The translations under genes and the position numbers were made by a program. Under the pieces are notes generated by a model. It did not search any database, was not told where the DNA came from, and saw nothing but the letters and a program-made list of their open reading frames with translations. This document shows, piece by piece, positions 1-7,201 of a DNA stretch of 64,000 nt (its first letter is position 1; each line of letters begins with the position of its first letter). The stretch covers positions 372,001-436,000 of the forward strand of contig NZ_AHCB03000006.1 of assembly GCF_000238335.3 (NCBI RefSeq), in the 5' to 3' direction. The DNA comes from Pseudoalteromonas marina (lineage in GTDB: Bacteria; Pseudomonadota; Gammaproteobacteria; Enterobacterales; Alteromonadaceae).

Positions 1-180
1 TGTATATCGCATGACCGTTGGTTCCTTGACCGAATTGCTACGCACATTTTAGATTACCGCGACGAAGGAAAAATTAACTTTTTCGATGGTAACTATACTG
101 AATACGAAGAGTGGCTCAAAAAGACCTACGGTGCAGAAGCTGCACAACCTAAGCGTATAAAATACAAAAAAATTGGTTAA
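1..180 (+). CDS. ettA: Energy-dependent translational throttle protein EttA (3' end only)
   Basis: Only the last 59 codons are in the window; the gene begins upstream. The frame reads CISHDRWFLDR, then a tail ending PKRIKYKKIG before TAA at 178-180. SHDRWFLDR is the switch-histidine (H-loop) region of the second ABC-F ATPase domain, and the RIKYK tail matches EttA better than the paralogues Uup or YheS. EttA binds the ribosomal E site and gates the first peptide bond according to the ATP/ADP ratio (family knowledge). An intrinsic terminator follows about 25 bases after the stop. The assignment rests on this short piece. Confidence 0.88.
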   Translation, partial: CISHDRWFLDRIATHILDYRDEGKINFFDGNYTEYEEWLKKTYGAEAAQPKRIKYKKIG

Positions 181-205
181 TAGCTAAATTAACTGAAATA
201 CCTTT

Positions 206-233
206 AAAACCCTGCTTTTCGCAGGGTTTTTTT
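206..233 (+). terminator. Rho-independent terminator after ettA
   Basis: A ten-base-pair stem (aaaaccctgc at 206-215 with gcagggtttt at 221-230) with a five-base loop is followed by further T residues. It ends transcription of ettA. Confidence 0.85.
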
Positions 234-485
234 ATGCCTTAAATAAACTATGTGTGTTTGTAGCTAGCAACTGTGTAATTTAAAGCTATGCTTATACCAA
301 TTTTATTTAAAAATATTATGCATTTGATTGATGTTGAATCACTCGCTAACTAAATAAAAAATTATTCACATAGAACAACCATATGCCGTAATTTTAGTGA
401 TTATTAATGAGTTGTTTTATTCGCACTATTACTGAACACTAATTTAATGCTATTGATATTACTAAAAAAACAATAAGGCAGAGTC
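234..485. other. AT-rich intergenic stretch with an imperfect inverted repeat
   Basis: Together with the ettA terminator this makes a gap of about 305 bases before the PilZ gene. I see no open frame of note. Two arms of the form aatttt..attta, around 298-309 and 352-364, could pair imperfectly across a loop of roughly 40 bases. The promoter of the PilZ gene must lie at the right end, but no convincing -35/-10 pair stands out. Confidence 0.35.
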
Positions 486-854
486 ATGCAAGAACGTCGT
501 CAATTTTCACGTATTTTATTTTCAACCGATGCGCACATAATTTTTCAAGAAAATGAGTACCCATGTACCTTGCTTGATATTTCATTGCACGGCGCGTTAG
601 TCAGTAAATGTGATGTGTTAAATGATCAAATAGAAAATGATGCCATACTGCGTTTTATTTTACCCGACAGCGAAATTGAAATAAAAATGGAGACAACGAT
701 TTGCCATGTAGAAGCCAATCACATTGGTTTAAAGTGTAAGCATATTGATATTGATAGTATTACCTATCTAAAAAGACTCATTGAACTCAACTTAGCGGAC
801 GATGAATTACTTCACCGCGAATTAGCCATGCTTATTCACGACTCACAAAAATAG
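486..854 (+). CDS. PilZ domain protein
   Basis: A 122-residue single-domain protein. The N-terminal ERRQFSR matches the RxxxR half of the cyclic-di-GMP binding motif, and DISLHGA about 25 residues later matches the D/NxSxxG half, so both binding elements of a PilZ domain are present. No membrane segment or second domain is visible, so it is probably a cytoplasmic receptor or adaptor whose output partner is unknown. The start ATG lies shortly after an aaggc stretch. The HDAC-like gene follows within about 55 bases on the same strand and may be cotranscribed. Confidence 0.85.
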   Translation: MQERRQFSRILFSTDAHIIFQENEYPCTLLDISLHGALVSKCDVLNDQIENDAILRFILPDSEIEIKMETTICHVEANHIGLKCKHIDIDSITYLKRLIELNLADDELLHRELAMLIHDSQK

Positions 855-907
855 ACACTTTGAGGGGAGTTGATTACCATAGGGAAAACTTTATAGCCTG
901 TGTGAAT

Positions 908-1816
908 ATGACTCTAAACCCTCATTTACCGTTAGTGTACCATCCAAACTACTCGTTTAGTTTTGATCCTAAGCACCGATTTGCAATGAGTAAGTTTGCT
1001 AATCTATACGCACACGTTAAAAAACTAGGCTTAGTTGGTAATAACCTCACACAACCTGTTTTAGGCTCTCCCGAGCCTTTAGAGTTAGTGCATTGCGACA
1101 ACTACATTCACGATTTATGGAACAACCGCTTAGACGATAAAGCCATGCGTCGTATAGGATTACCTTGGTCAGCTCAATTGATGGCGCGCACATTTACTGC
1201 CCCGCAGGGCACATTACAAACCGCTCGCTTAGCGCTAAAACACGGCATAGCCTGTCACCTAGCAGGAGGCACGCACCATGCGCACTTTGATTTTGGCTCA
1301 GGATATTGCATGGTGAATGACTTAGCCTTTACCACCCAGACCTTGATTAATAGCGGCGAAGTAACCAACGTGCTTATTTTTGATTTAGACGTACATCAAG
1401 GTGATGGCACCGCTGCTATGCTTGCGCATCAGCCCTATGCTTATACCTGTTCAATACACTGCGAAAAAAACTTCCCGTTTAGGAAATCGGCTAGCGATTT
1501 AGATATTGGCTTAGCAAATCATATGCAAGATGCCGAATACTTAGCCATTGTTGACGATACCTTAAGCTACCTACTTAAAGAACTAAACCCAAGCTTAGTA
1601 CTGTACGATGCCGGTGTAGATATTTGGCAAAACGATGGCTTAGGTAAATTAGATATAAGTTGGGATGGGATAGCTAAACGCGATCATTTGGTTTTAAAAC
1701 GCTGCCTTGAGCACAACATACCAGTAGCAACTGTTATTGGTGGCGGTTACGATAAAGATCATCTTCGCCTTGCACAGCGCCATGGCATTGTAGTTGAACA
1801 AGCAGCACGCTTTTAA
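908..1816 (+). CDS. Histone deacetylase family (acetylpolyamine/acetoin-utilisation type) hydrolase
   Basis: About 302 residues of arginase-fold, zinc-dependent deacylase. The active-site His pair is seen in GGTHHAHFDFGSG. The zinc ligands are in DLDVHQGDG (Asp161 and His163) and in DAGVDIWQNDGLG (Asp238), counted from ATG 908, and the C-terminal IGGGY is also present. All catalytic residues look intact. Bacterial members act on small acetylated molecules or protein lysines, so the substrate cannot be told from sequence. The frame stays open upstream to a TTG at 860, but homology begins at MTLNPHLPL, so ATG 908 is preferred even though its ribosome binding site is weak. Confidence 0.85.
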   Translation: MTLNPHLPLVYHPNYSFSFDPKHRFAMSKFANLYAHVKKLGLVGNNLTQPVLGSPEPLELVHCDNYIHDLWNNRLDDKAMRRIGLPWSAQLMARTFTAPQGTLQTARLALKHGIACHLAGGTHHAHFDFGSGYCMVNDLAFTTQTLINSGEVTNVLIFDLDVHQGDGTAAMLAHQPYAYTCSIHCEKNFPFRKSASDLDIGLANHMQDAEYLAIVDDTLSYLLKELNPSLVLYDAGVDIWQNDGLGKLDISWDGIAKRDHLVLKRCLEHNIPVATVIGGGYDKDHLRLAQRHGIVVEQAARF

Positions 1817-1878
1817 TATGAAATAAAAACTTAATATTGTCGTTCTTATTTGCTAACTAGAATAAAAACGACACCACA

Positions 1879-2376
1879 ATGAAACACATTTTTATAGTTA
1901 TAACACTTACCATTTTAAGTTTTGCGGTATTTGCAGAGCAATCTATTCAAGACTCAAACCATCCTGAACTCCCTGCCTTAACATTAAACATGGCCGATGG
2001 TACAAGTATAAAAACACAAAACCTATTAGGCGAACCTTATATTCTGCACTTTTGGGCTACATGGTGTCCTTATTGCAAAAAGTTACAACCCGCCCTTCAA
2101 AAAATACACGACATGGGCTTAAACGTAATAGCTGTAAGTTTTAAAGAAGATGATAACGCCTCCCCCGCAAAAGCATTAACCAATAGGGGTTATACATTTA
2201 AAACCGCAATACAAGCAGATAAAATTGCGGCACAACTAGGAATACACGGCACACCCACTACGTTATTTATAAATGAAAAAGGCCATGTTGTTTGGGCTAC
2301 TAATTCATCAGACCCAGATAATGCAAATATACATTTGAAAGCCCGCACTCTACTAAACTCAATTAAAGCTAAATAG
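1879..2376 (+). CDS. TlpA-like periplasmic thioredoxin-fold protein
   Basis: 165 residues. A signal peptide ends near residue 19 (AVFAEQ), followed by an AhpC/TSA-Redoxin type thioredoxin fold. The redox site is CPYC at residues 63-66 (ATWCPYCKK), and the cis-proline loop is GTPTT near residue 125. It is predicted to be a periplasmic thiol:disulfide oxidoreductase of the TlpA/ResA kind. The partner is unknown: no cytochrome c maturation gene lies nearby. The gene stands alone between the HDAC-like gene and an unknown secreted protein, about 60 bases after the former. Confidence 0.82.
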   Translation: MKHIFIVITLTILSFAVFAEQSIQDSNHPELPALTLNMADGTSIKTQNLLGEPYILHFWATWCPYCKKLQPALQKIHDMGLNVIAVSFKEDDNASPAKALTNRGYTFKTAIQADKIAAQLGIHGTPTTLFINEKGHVVWATNSSDPDNANIHLKARTLLNSIKAK

Positions 2377-2466
2377 CTTAATAATTAAGGGAGTTAATGC
2401 GCATTAAAATATGAGTTATATAAACTTTATACTACAATTTAAGCTCATAAATTAATTGGGGTTATT

Positions 2467-3132
2467 ATGCGTTTACTATTTACTTTATTGTTGCTTTTGC
2501 TAAGTACTACAGCGTTTGCTGAAGAAGAAAAAGTAGAACTTCCACCATTAGATCCTAGCTACAATGCAGTTCACCCAATGGCACTAGTTAATAGAGGGTC
2601 TTCTATTTTTGCTATTAATCTTCCTTCTTATAGATCGCCACATGACTTGCAAGTTGTTTACGAAGTTAAAAATTCAAACGTTGCTTTTTTAAACTTTGCG
2701 AAAAATGCCGACATGATCACTATTAAGCCGCAAAAGTTTAATATTCAACATTTAATGCGCGGGGATGAAATAACAATTACAGCCGACATTTACGAAGGTG
2801 ATTACCGCCAAGGGGGCACTTTAATTTATGAAGCTAAACAACTTGAGCTCGATAAGCAACTGTACGCCAGAGAACTTAATGAGCTAAGCGAATCTTCGCA
2901 ATGGCATGAGTACGATATGATTGAGCTAAATGGTACAGAGCGTATTTATGTACATAAAATTCAAAAAGCACCAAGCTTCAACCACCTAATTTTTGTGGAC
3001 TTGGTTAATGCCTGTATGCAGAAAGTTCGCACATCAAAACGAGTTCCTCCTGAAAACGAACTTACTTATAAATTTATAAACTGCGGAACCTTAAAGCCTC
3101 TTTTTTACGATGGCGAAAGTTTACTTAAATAA
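2467..3132 (+). CDS. Unknown secreted protein
   Basis: 221 residues that I do not recognise. The N-terminus is a clear signal peptide (a run of leucines, then STTAFAEEE), so the mature protein should start near residue 19 and be periplasmic. Two cysteines near the C-terminus (NACMQK and FINCGT) could form a disulfide. The body looks beta-rich with no obvious catalytic motif. An ATG follows a ggggttatt stretch. Its stop lies two bases from the stop of the convergent MocR-type gene. Confidence 0.7.
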   Translation: MRLLFTLLLLLLSTTAFAEEEKVELPPLDPSYNAVHPMALVNRGSSIFAINLPSYRSPHDLQVVYEVKNSNVAFLNFAKNADMITIKPQKFNIQHLMRGDEITITADIYEGDYRQGGTLIYEAKQLELDKQLYARELNELSESSQWHEYDMIELNGTERIYVHKIQKAPSFNHLIFVDLVNACMQKVRTSKRVPPENELTYKFINCGTLKPLFYDGESLLK

Positions 3133-3133
3133 G

Positions 3134-4594
3134 CTAGTAAACATGTTTAGCAATTAACTCAAGCCCTTCTCGCGCGGCATGAGTTGATTGCCCTGCAAAT
3201 CCCAACCGTATATAACTTTGCTTTTTTGGTATTAGGCTACGCGCGGCTTCTTGATAATAAAATTCAGGCTCTGCTTGAATATAAACTCCCTGCATTTGCA
3301 ATGCGCTTTTTAAGCCATGCACTGGTTTGTTTAAATTAACCCACATAGCCATACCACCATCAGGTTTTACATATTCTATTGGTAAACCCTTTGATTGCAT
3401 AAGGCTTAACTCGTTGTCCATTGCCTCGAATCTTTTCTTGTAGAGCTTGGTCATTCGCTTTAAGTGCGTCTCAAAACTCCCTTCCTTCATAAAGTGCGCT
3501 ACAGCTAATTGCATAACAACATCGTTTTTATGATTCATTAACTGTTTCCAAGCACTTAGCTGCGCAATAACCTCTGGCGGTGCACAAATGTAGCCTATTC
3601 GAGCTGCAGAAAACATAATTTTAGAGAAAGTAGAGAGGTAAATTACAATACCGGCTGGGTCATCTGCTGCCATAGGCTGTAGTGGCTGACATTTATAGTG
3701 AAACTCATGATCGTAGTCATCTTCTATGATCATCACGCCATACTTATAACACAGCTGATAAATTTGCATACGCCGTGTAGGCGATAAAGTTACGGTTGTC
3801 GGATATTGATGCAGTGGAGTTAAGTACAGCATTTTAATTGAGTATCGACTAAGTTGTGCTTTTAAATCGTCAACACAAAGACCATGCTCATCTTGTTTTA
3901 TATCTACTAATTGTGCACCGCATGCCGCAAAAGCTTTACGAGCTGGCGGATAACCTAACGTCTCAACCGCGACAAAATCACCTTTATTTATAAAAGCTTT
4001 TGAAATTAAAAATAATGCTTCCTGAGAGCCATTACATATTAGTAAATCAGTTACTTTAAGGTTACGTGCTTTGTGTAAATAGCTGCTTACTTGTTGCTTT
4101 AGCTCACTTACTCCGCTTATATCACCATAGTGAAACTTACTGGTATCTGCATGATTAAAGACATAACTTAAAGAGCGTTTAAATTGTTTATATGGAAAGC
4201 AATTAAGATCAGGAAGCCCTCCTGCAAAGTTATATTTGAAATCACTTAGGTTCATAGCAGGCGCAGGCACTGCTAACTCCTTGGCAAATTTATAGGGTTT
4301 AGGCGTTACAATAGGTACTTGCTTAGTATTAGCACTGCTTTGAATTGGTAGGGTTTGGGTTACCTTATATCCTGAGCGCTCATGAGACTCAACCCAGCCT
4401 TCAGCTACTAATAGCTGTAAAGCATTCATTATTGTATGGCGGTTTAGCTGGTAGGTTTGCGCCATTTTTCTGGCTGAGCTGAGCTTAGTGCCTACCGCAA
4501 TATCGCCTTTAATAATTGCGCTACGAAGTGCTTGCGCTAGCTGCAAATACTTTGCTTTGCGCTGCTCATTAAACTCAATATTCAGCGGCTGCAT
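3134..4594 (-). CDS. MocR/PdxR family GntR-type regulator with an aminotransferase domain
   Basis: About 486 residues. An N-terminal GntR winged helix (residues ~5-75, with KLSSARKMAQ and NRHTIMNAL) is joined by a linker to a fold-type I aminotransferase-like domain. The PLP lysine is in STFSKIMFSAARIGY, with ITPLHQYP- and IEDDYDHEF-type motifs upstream. Such proteins use PLP or an aminoacyl-PLP adduct as effector to control adjacent genes. The frame extends further upstream, but ATG 4594 has an aagga ribosome binding site and leaves about 100 bases of divergent promoter before the GNAT gene, so I chose it. The likely targets are the GNAT/PaiB-like pair. Confidence 0.85.
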   Translation of the reverse strand: MQPLNIEFNEQRKAKYLQLAQALRSAIIKGDIAVGTKLSSARKMAQTYQLNRHTIMNALQLLVAEGWVESHERSGYKVTQTLPIQSSANTKQVPIVTPKPYKFAKELAVPAPAMNLSDFKYNFAGGLPDLNCFPYKQFKRSLSYVFNHADTSKFHYGDISGVSELKQQVSSYLHKARNLKVTDLLICNGSQEALFLISKAFINKGDFVAVETLGYPPARKAFAACGAQLVDIKQDEHGLCVDDLKAQLSRYSIKMLYLTPLHQYPTTVTLSPTRRMQIYQLCYKYGVMIIEDDYDHEFHYKCQPLQPMAADDPAGIVIYLSTFSKIMFSAARIGYICAPPEVIAQLSAWKQLMNHKNDVVMQLAVAHFMKEGSFETHLKRMTKLYKKRFEAMDNELSLMQSKGLPIEYVKPDGGMAMWVNLNKPVHGLKSALQMQGVYIQAEPEFYYQEAARSLIPKKQSYIRLGFAGQSTHAAREGLELIAKHVY

Positions 4595-4698
4595 ATGCTT
4601 CCTTAATCTGGTATAGGTAAAAGTTACATTCTGGTTGTTTTTACCAACCCAAATAAGCGTACATTTGTTGCTCACAAATTGCAAAAATGGAGCCAATA

Positions 4699-5274
4699 AT
4701 GTTTACTCTGCAAACACATAAAACAAACAAGGTCATTTTAGAGCCATTAAACCATAAGCACCTAAATGGATTATATAAAGCGGGCCAGCACCCTGATGTA
4801 TGGCAGTGGGTATTAAGCAATTACACTAAAAGCCCTGAAATATTAAAAGAATGGTTTTTAACTCAGGCGCAATTTAATAAAAACGAGCAAGTTGTTTTCG
4901 CCATTATTGATAAAAACACACAGCAAGTAGTGGGCACAACACGGTTATTTAAGTTAGATACACATAATTTAAGCGCTGAAATTGGTCATACATTTATTAG
5001 TAATGACTGGCAGCGTACTTACATAAATTCACATGCTAAATACTTATTACTTAATTACGCATTTGAAAAGCTAGGTTTAGTGCGTATTTCATTTAATACC
5101 CACGAAAATAATAAAAAATCACGCAATGCAATTACGCGCTTAGGTGCACGTTTTGAAGGTGTGGCTCATAAAGATAGATTACTAAGTGATGGTAGCTTTA
5201 GAAGCACAGCAAAATTTAGCATAGTCGATGAGCAATGGCCGGATATAAAATCACAACTAGAGAGGAGGCTTTAA
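4699..5274 (+). CDS. GNAT family N-acetyltransferase (RimJ/RimL-like)
   Basis: About 191 residues resembling RimJ/RimL-type acetyltransferases: an N-terminal LEPLNHKHL, a TRLF strand, EIGHTFISNDWQRT, and FNTHENNKKSRNAITRLGARFEGV, which contains the acetyl-CoA binding N/S...A...LGF-like region. Close relatives are annotated only generically, so the substrate is not predictable. ATG 4699 is preferred over in-frame ATG 4687 because GGAG sits seven bases before it. Divergent from the MocR-type regulator and translationally coupled to the next gene (TAATG overlap). Confidence 0.82.
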   Translation: MFTLQTHKTNKVILEPLNHKHLNGLYKAGQHPDVWQWVLSNYTKSPEILKEWFLTQAQFNKNEQVVFAIIDKNTQQVVGTTRLFKLDTHNLSAEIGHTFISNDWQRTYINSHAKYLLLNYAFEKLGLVRISFNTHENNKKSRNAITRLGARFEGVAHKDRLLSDGSFRSTAKFSIVDEQWPDIKSQLERRL

Positions 5275-5861
5275 TGTACCCTCCGATGCATTTTCAAGAA
5301 CATAATATTAAACGTTTGCAGACTTTAGTTGAGCAGTTCCCTCTAGCGAGTATTTTAATGCCTTGCTCGCAAAGTGACTTAAATAATGTATGTCGAGTGC
5401 CTGTATTATATGAACACTCACGCGATGTATTTATTGCACACGTCGCAAAAAGTAACCCGCTAACGTACTGCGCTGGGCAGTCTATAAAATTATTATTTAA
5501 CGGTGAAAACTGTTATCTATCTCCTTCGTATAGTAATAATAAAACTCTGCCAAGCTGGCTTTACTGCTCGTTAGAGGTACTTGCCAAGGTTGAAATAGTT
5601 GAGTGTAATAATCAAAAACATCATATTATGCAGAGACTAACATCGCATTTTGAAGAAAGTTTTGAGCCAAAATGGCAACTAAATGAAATACCAATCCAGT
5701 TACGTGAACAGCTTTACCAGCAACTATGCTTTATAAATTTTAAACCTATTCATTGGAGCGGTAATTTTAAACTAAGCCAAAACAAGCCTGAAGGTATAAG
5801 AATGGAAATTAAGAAAAGTTTAGTTAAAGCCAAAAAGCATACTATTGCTGATATGTTTTAG
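5274..5861 (+). CDS. PaiB-like FMN-binding split-barrel protein
   Basis: 195 residues starting MYPPMHFQEHN. The protein matches the FMN-binding (PaiB-type) family: an N-terminal MYxPxHF, a mid-protein HVAKSNPL, and SPSYS..KTLPSWLY in place of the more usual SPSWY..K..VPTWNY. Bacillus PaiB is reported as a negative regulator of sporulation and degradative enzyme genes, and PaiA next to it is a GNAT polyamine acetyltransferase. A GNAT and PaiB-like pairing is therefore seen here too. The start overlaps the GNAT stop (TAATG) and has a strong aggagg, so the two are one operon. The earlier ATG at 5235 would give a 40-base overlap and is unlikely. Confidence 0.75.
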   Translation: MYPPMHFQEHNIKRLQTLVEQFPLASILMPCSQSDLNNVCRVPVLYEHSRDVFIAHVAKSNPLTYCAGQSIKLLFNGENCYLSPSYSNNKTLPSWLYCSLEVLAKVEIVECNNQKHHIMQRLTSHFEESFEPKWQLNEIPIQLREQLYQQLCFINFKPIHWSGNFKLSQNKPEGIRMEIKKSLVKAKKHTIADMF

Positions 5862-5918
5862 TTTATTATTTACACGTTTTGCAGCGTTTTTATGATGAAA
5901 GAAGCATAGGTAGAGTAA

Positions 5919-5982
5919 AAATAAAAACGGCTTAAACTCAATATAATTGAATTTAAGCCGTTTACACACTAATAATATCTTC
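5919..5982 (-). ncRNA. Putative small RNA, diverged unit of the array
   Basis: Minus-strand TATATT (5989-5994) is followed by GTGTGTGAAGAT, shared with the other units. A 15-base-pair hairpin with a three-base loop (5928-5942 with 5946-5960, one mismatch position) follows, then GTTTTTATTT. Stem sequence differs from the other units while flanks and structure are kept. The hairpin also sits about 65 bases past the PaiB-like gene and could simply end that transcript on the plus strand. No expression evidence. Confidence 0.35.
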
Positions 5983-6030
5983 ACACACAATATAAAGATT
6001 CTGGTTTTAGACTGCGTGGCAATTGTAGGG

Positions 6031-6096
6031 AAATAAAAACAACCCAAGCTAAGTCACCACCGAACTTGAGTTGCCTTTCACACTGACAACATCTTC
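6031..6096 (-). ncRNA. Putative small RNA, array unit 1
   Basis: A -10-like TATATT on the minus strand (6103-6108), a predicted start near 6096, a hairpin at 6040-6073 (nine-base-pair stem CAACTCAAG/CTTGGGTTG with one G-U pair on this strand), then TTTTTATTT. On the plus strand the same stem has a C-A mismatch and no T-run, which favours minus-strand transcription. No good -35 box is seen. Confidence 0.4.
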
Positions 6097-6143
6097 ACAC
6101 ACAATATAAAGATTCTGGTTTAGATTGCGTGGCAATTGTAGGT

Positions 6144-6209
6144 AAATAAAAACAACCCAAGCTAAGTCACCACCGAACTTGAGTTGCCTTTCACACTGAC
6201 AACATCTTC
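6144..6209 (-). ncRNA. Putative small RNA, array unit 2
   Basis: Same layout as the neighbouring units: TATATT at 6216-6221, hairpin at 6153-6186, and a U-run ending near 6144, all read on the minus strand. Confidence 0.4.
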
Positions 6210-6256
6210 ACACACAATATAAAGATTCTGGTTTAGATTGCGTGGCAATTGTAGGG

Positions 6257-6322
6257 AAATAAAAACAACCCAAGCTAAGTCACCACCGAACTTGAGTTGC
6301 CTTTCACACTGACAACATCTTC
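6257..6322 (-). ncRNA. Putative small RNA, array unit 3
   Basis: Same layout: TATATT at 6329-6334, hairpin at 6266-6299, and a U-run ending near 6257 on the minus strand. One base just past the U-run differs from units 2 and 4. Confidence 0.4.
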
Positions 6323-6369
6323 ACACACAATATAAAGATTCTGGTTTAGATTGCGTGGCAATTGTAGGT

Positions 6370-6435
6370 AAATAAAAACAACCCAAGCTAAGTCACCACC
6401 GAACTTGAGTTGCCTTTCACACTGACAACATCTTC
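6370..6435 (-). ncRNA. Putative small RNA, array unit 4
   Basis: Same layout: TATATT at 6442-6447, hairpin at 6379-6412, and a U-run at 6370-6378 on the minus strand. Upstream of its -10-like box the repeat sequence breaks off after position 6455, so its distal promoter differs from the other copies. This makes it a useful test of what the promoter needs. Confidence 0.4.
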
Positions 6436-6455
6436 ACACACAATATAAAGATTCT

Positions 6456-6847
6456 TTGTGTTAGTTAAACACTAACGAATTCTGGCCATTGCCTATAAAC
6501 ACATTTTACTTTGCTAAAGCTACTGATTAAGCTCTTAGCCGTGTCTATGGGTTAACTTTAGAGTTATTACTCAAATTTCACAAGCGATAAAAATAAACCT
6601 GATAGATGAAAAAAACTAAACTATAGACCTTAGTCTAATAGCCATGCTTTTAAGTAACGAAATATTTGCCTGTAAGGCACTCGGTAAATCTTTACTCTAT
6701 TAGGCATAAAACAACTCAATGCCCCTGTATGAAACTAAGTAAACCATTATTCTTTAATGCTATTTATGACTGAACCAGTCTGTTTCTTATTAAGTAAAAT
6801 GAATTTTTAAGCGGGATTTGTATTATTTCACTGAACAGCAGGCACAA
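6456..6847. other. Non-coding stretch between the repeat array and nqrM
   Basis: About 390 AT-rich bases with no credible gene. The left end holds a small inverted repeat (gttagt/actaac at about 6460-6478). The rest shows no clear hairpin, promoter pair or repeat that I can support. Confidence 0.4.
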
Positions 6848-6872
6848 AAAAAGCGCTATAAAAGCGCTTTTT
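6848..6872 (-). terminator. Terminator downstream of nqrM
   Basis: A ten-base-pair stem (aaaaagcgct at 6848-6857 with agcgcttttt at 6863-6872) around a five-base loop, with T-runs on either strand. It lies 15 bases beyond the nqrM stop. Confidence 0.8.
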
Positions 6873-6887
6873 GTTTAAAAAAAATAT

Positions 6888-7100
6888 TTAAATTATTTGG
6901 TTTTCTTTCCAAGCTTGCTCTTTAGCTAAGCGCTTTTTTCGCTTGTCACAAGGATCATCGCAATCACAGGCTTTATCGATGCCTACCGAGCCTAATCCAC
7001 CGCAGCTGCTGGCCATCGATTTTCTTTGCACGATCATACCTACAGCCATTGCTGTAACAATTAAAATTAGTAAGCCAAAAGTAAGAAAAAAAAGTGACAT
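6888..7100 (-). CDS. nqrM: Na+-NQR maturation protein NqrM
   Basis: 70 residues: one N-terminal membrane segment (about residues 3-23) and a short cytoplasmic tail with four cysteines (Cys33, Cys45, Cys47, Cys51, in SSCGG and CDCDDPC). This is the DUF539/NqrM pattern. NqrM is needed to deliver iron to the NqrD/NqrE cysteine site (family knowledge). It lies after apbE at the end of the nqr block, as in Vibrio. The gap of about 100 bases to apbE leaves open whether it shares the apbE transcript. Confidence 0.9.
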   Translation of the reverse strand: MSLFFLTFGLLILIVTAMAVGMIVQRKSMASSCGGLGSVGIDKACDCDDPCDKRKKRLAKEQAWKENQII

Positions 7101-7201
7101 TGCTTAGCCCCTATTGATCAGCAATAAATTAAGCCCAAACTATTTTTGAGCAGTTAATATTATATACCCAACCTCTATGGAAATAAACCAGCTTTGAATA
7201 C

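Larger units (their letters stand above)
5918..6455 (-). repeat. 113-bp tandem repeat array, four near-identical units plus one diverged unit
   Basis: Copies begin (tcacacacaa) at 5981, 6095, 6208, 6321 and 6434. The spacings are 114, 113, 113 and 113 bases, and the last copy is only about 22 bases long. Copies two and four look identical, copy three differs at one base (gtaggg versus gtaggt), and copy one has one extra T and one further change. To the left, 5918-5980 is a diverged relative with the same flanks (aaataaaaac and atcttcacacac) but a different hairpin. Every unit reads on the minus strand as a -10-like TATATT, a conserved 5' segment, a hairpin and a U-run. No protein frame is shared by the units. 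Confidence 0.9.

Noticed and set aside
5820..6047. A 75-codon minus-strand frame across the end of the PaiB-like gene
   Set aside because: It overlaps the repeat array and hairpin, is not shared by the other repeat units, and has low-complexity residues with no recognisable motif.
5981..6455. CRISPR array
   Set aside because: The 113-bp units are adjacent with no unique spacers, and no cas genes are present.
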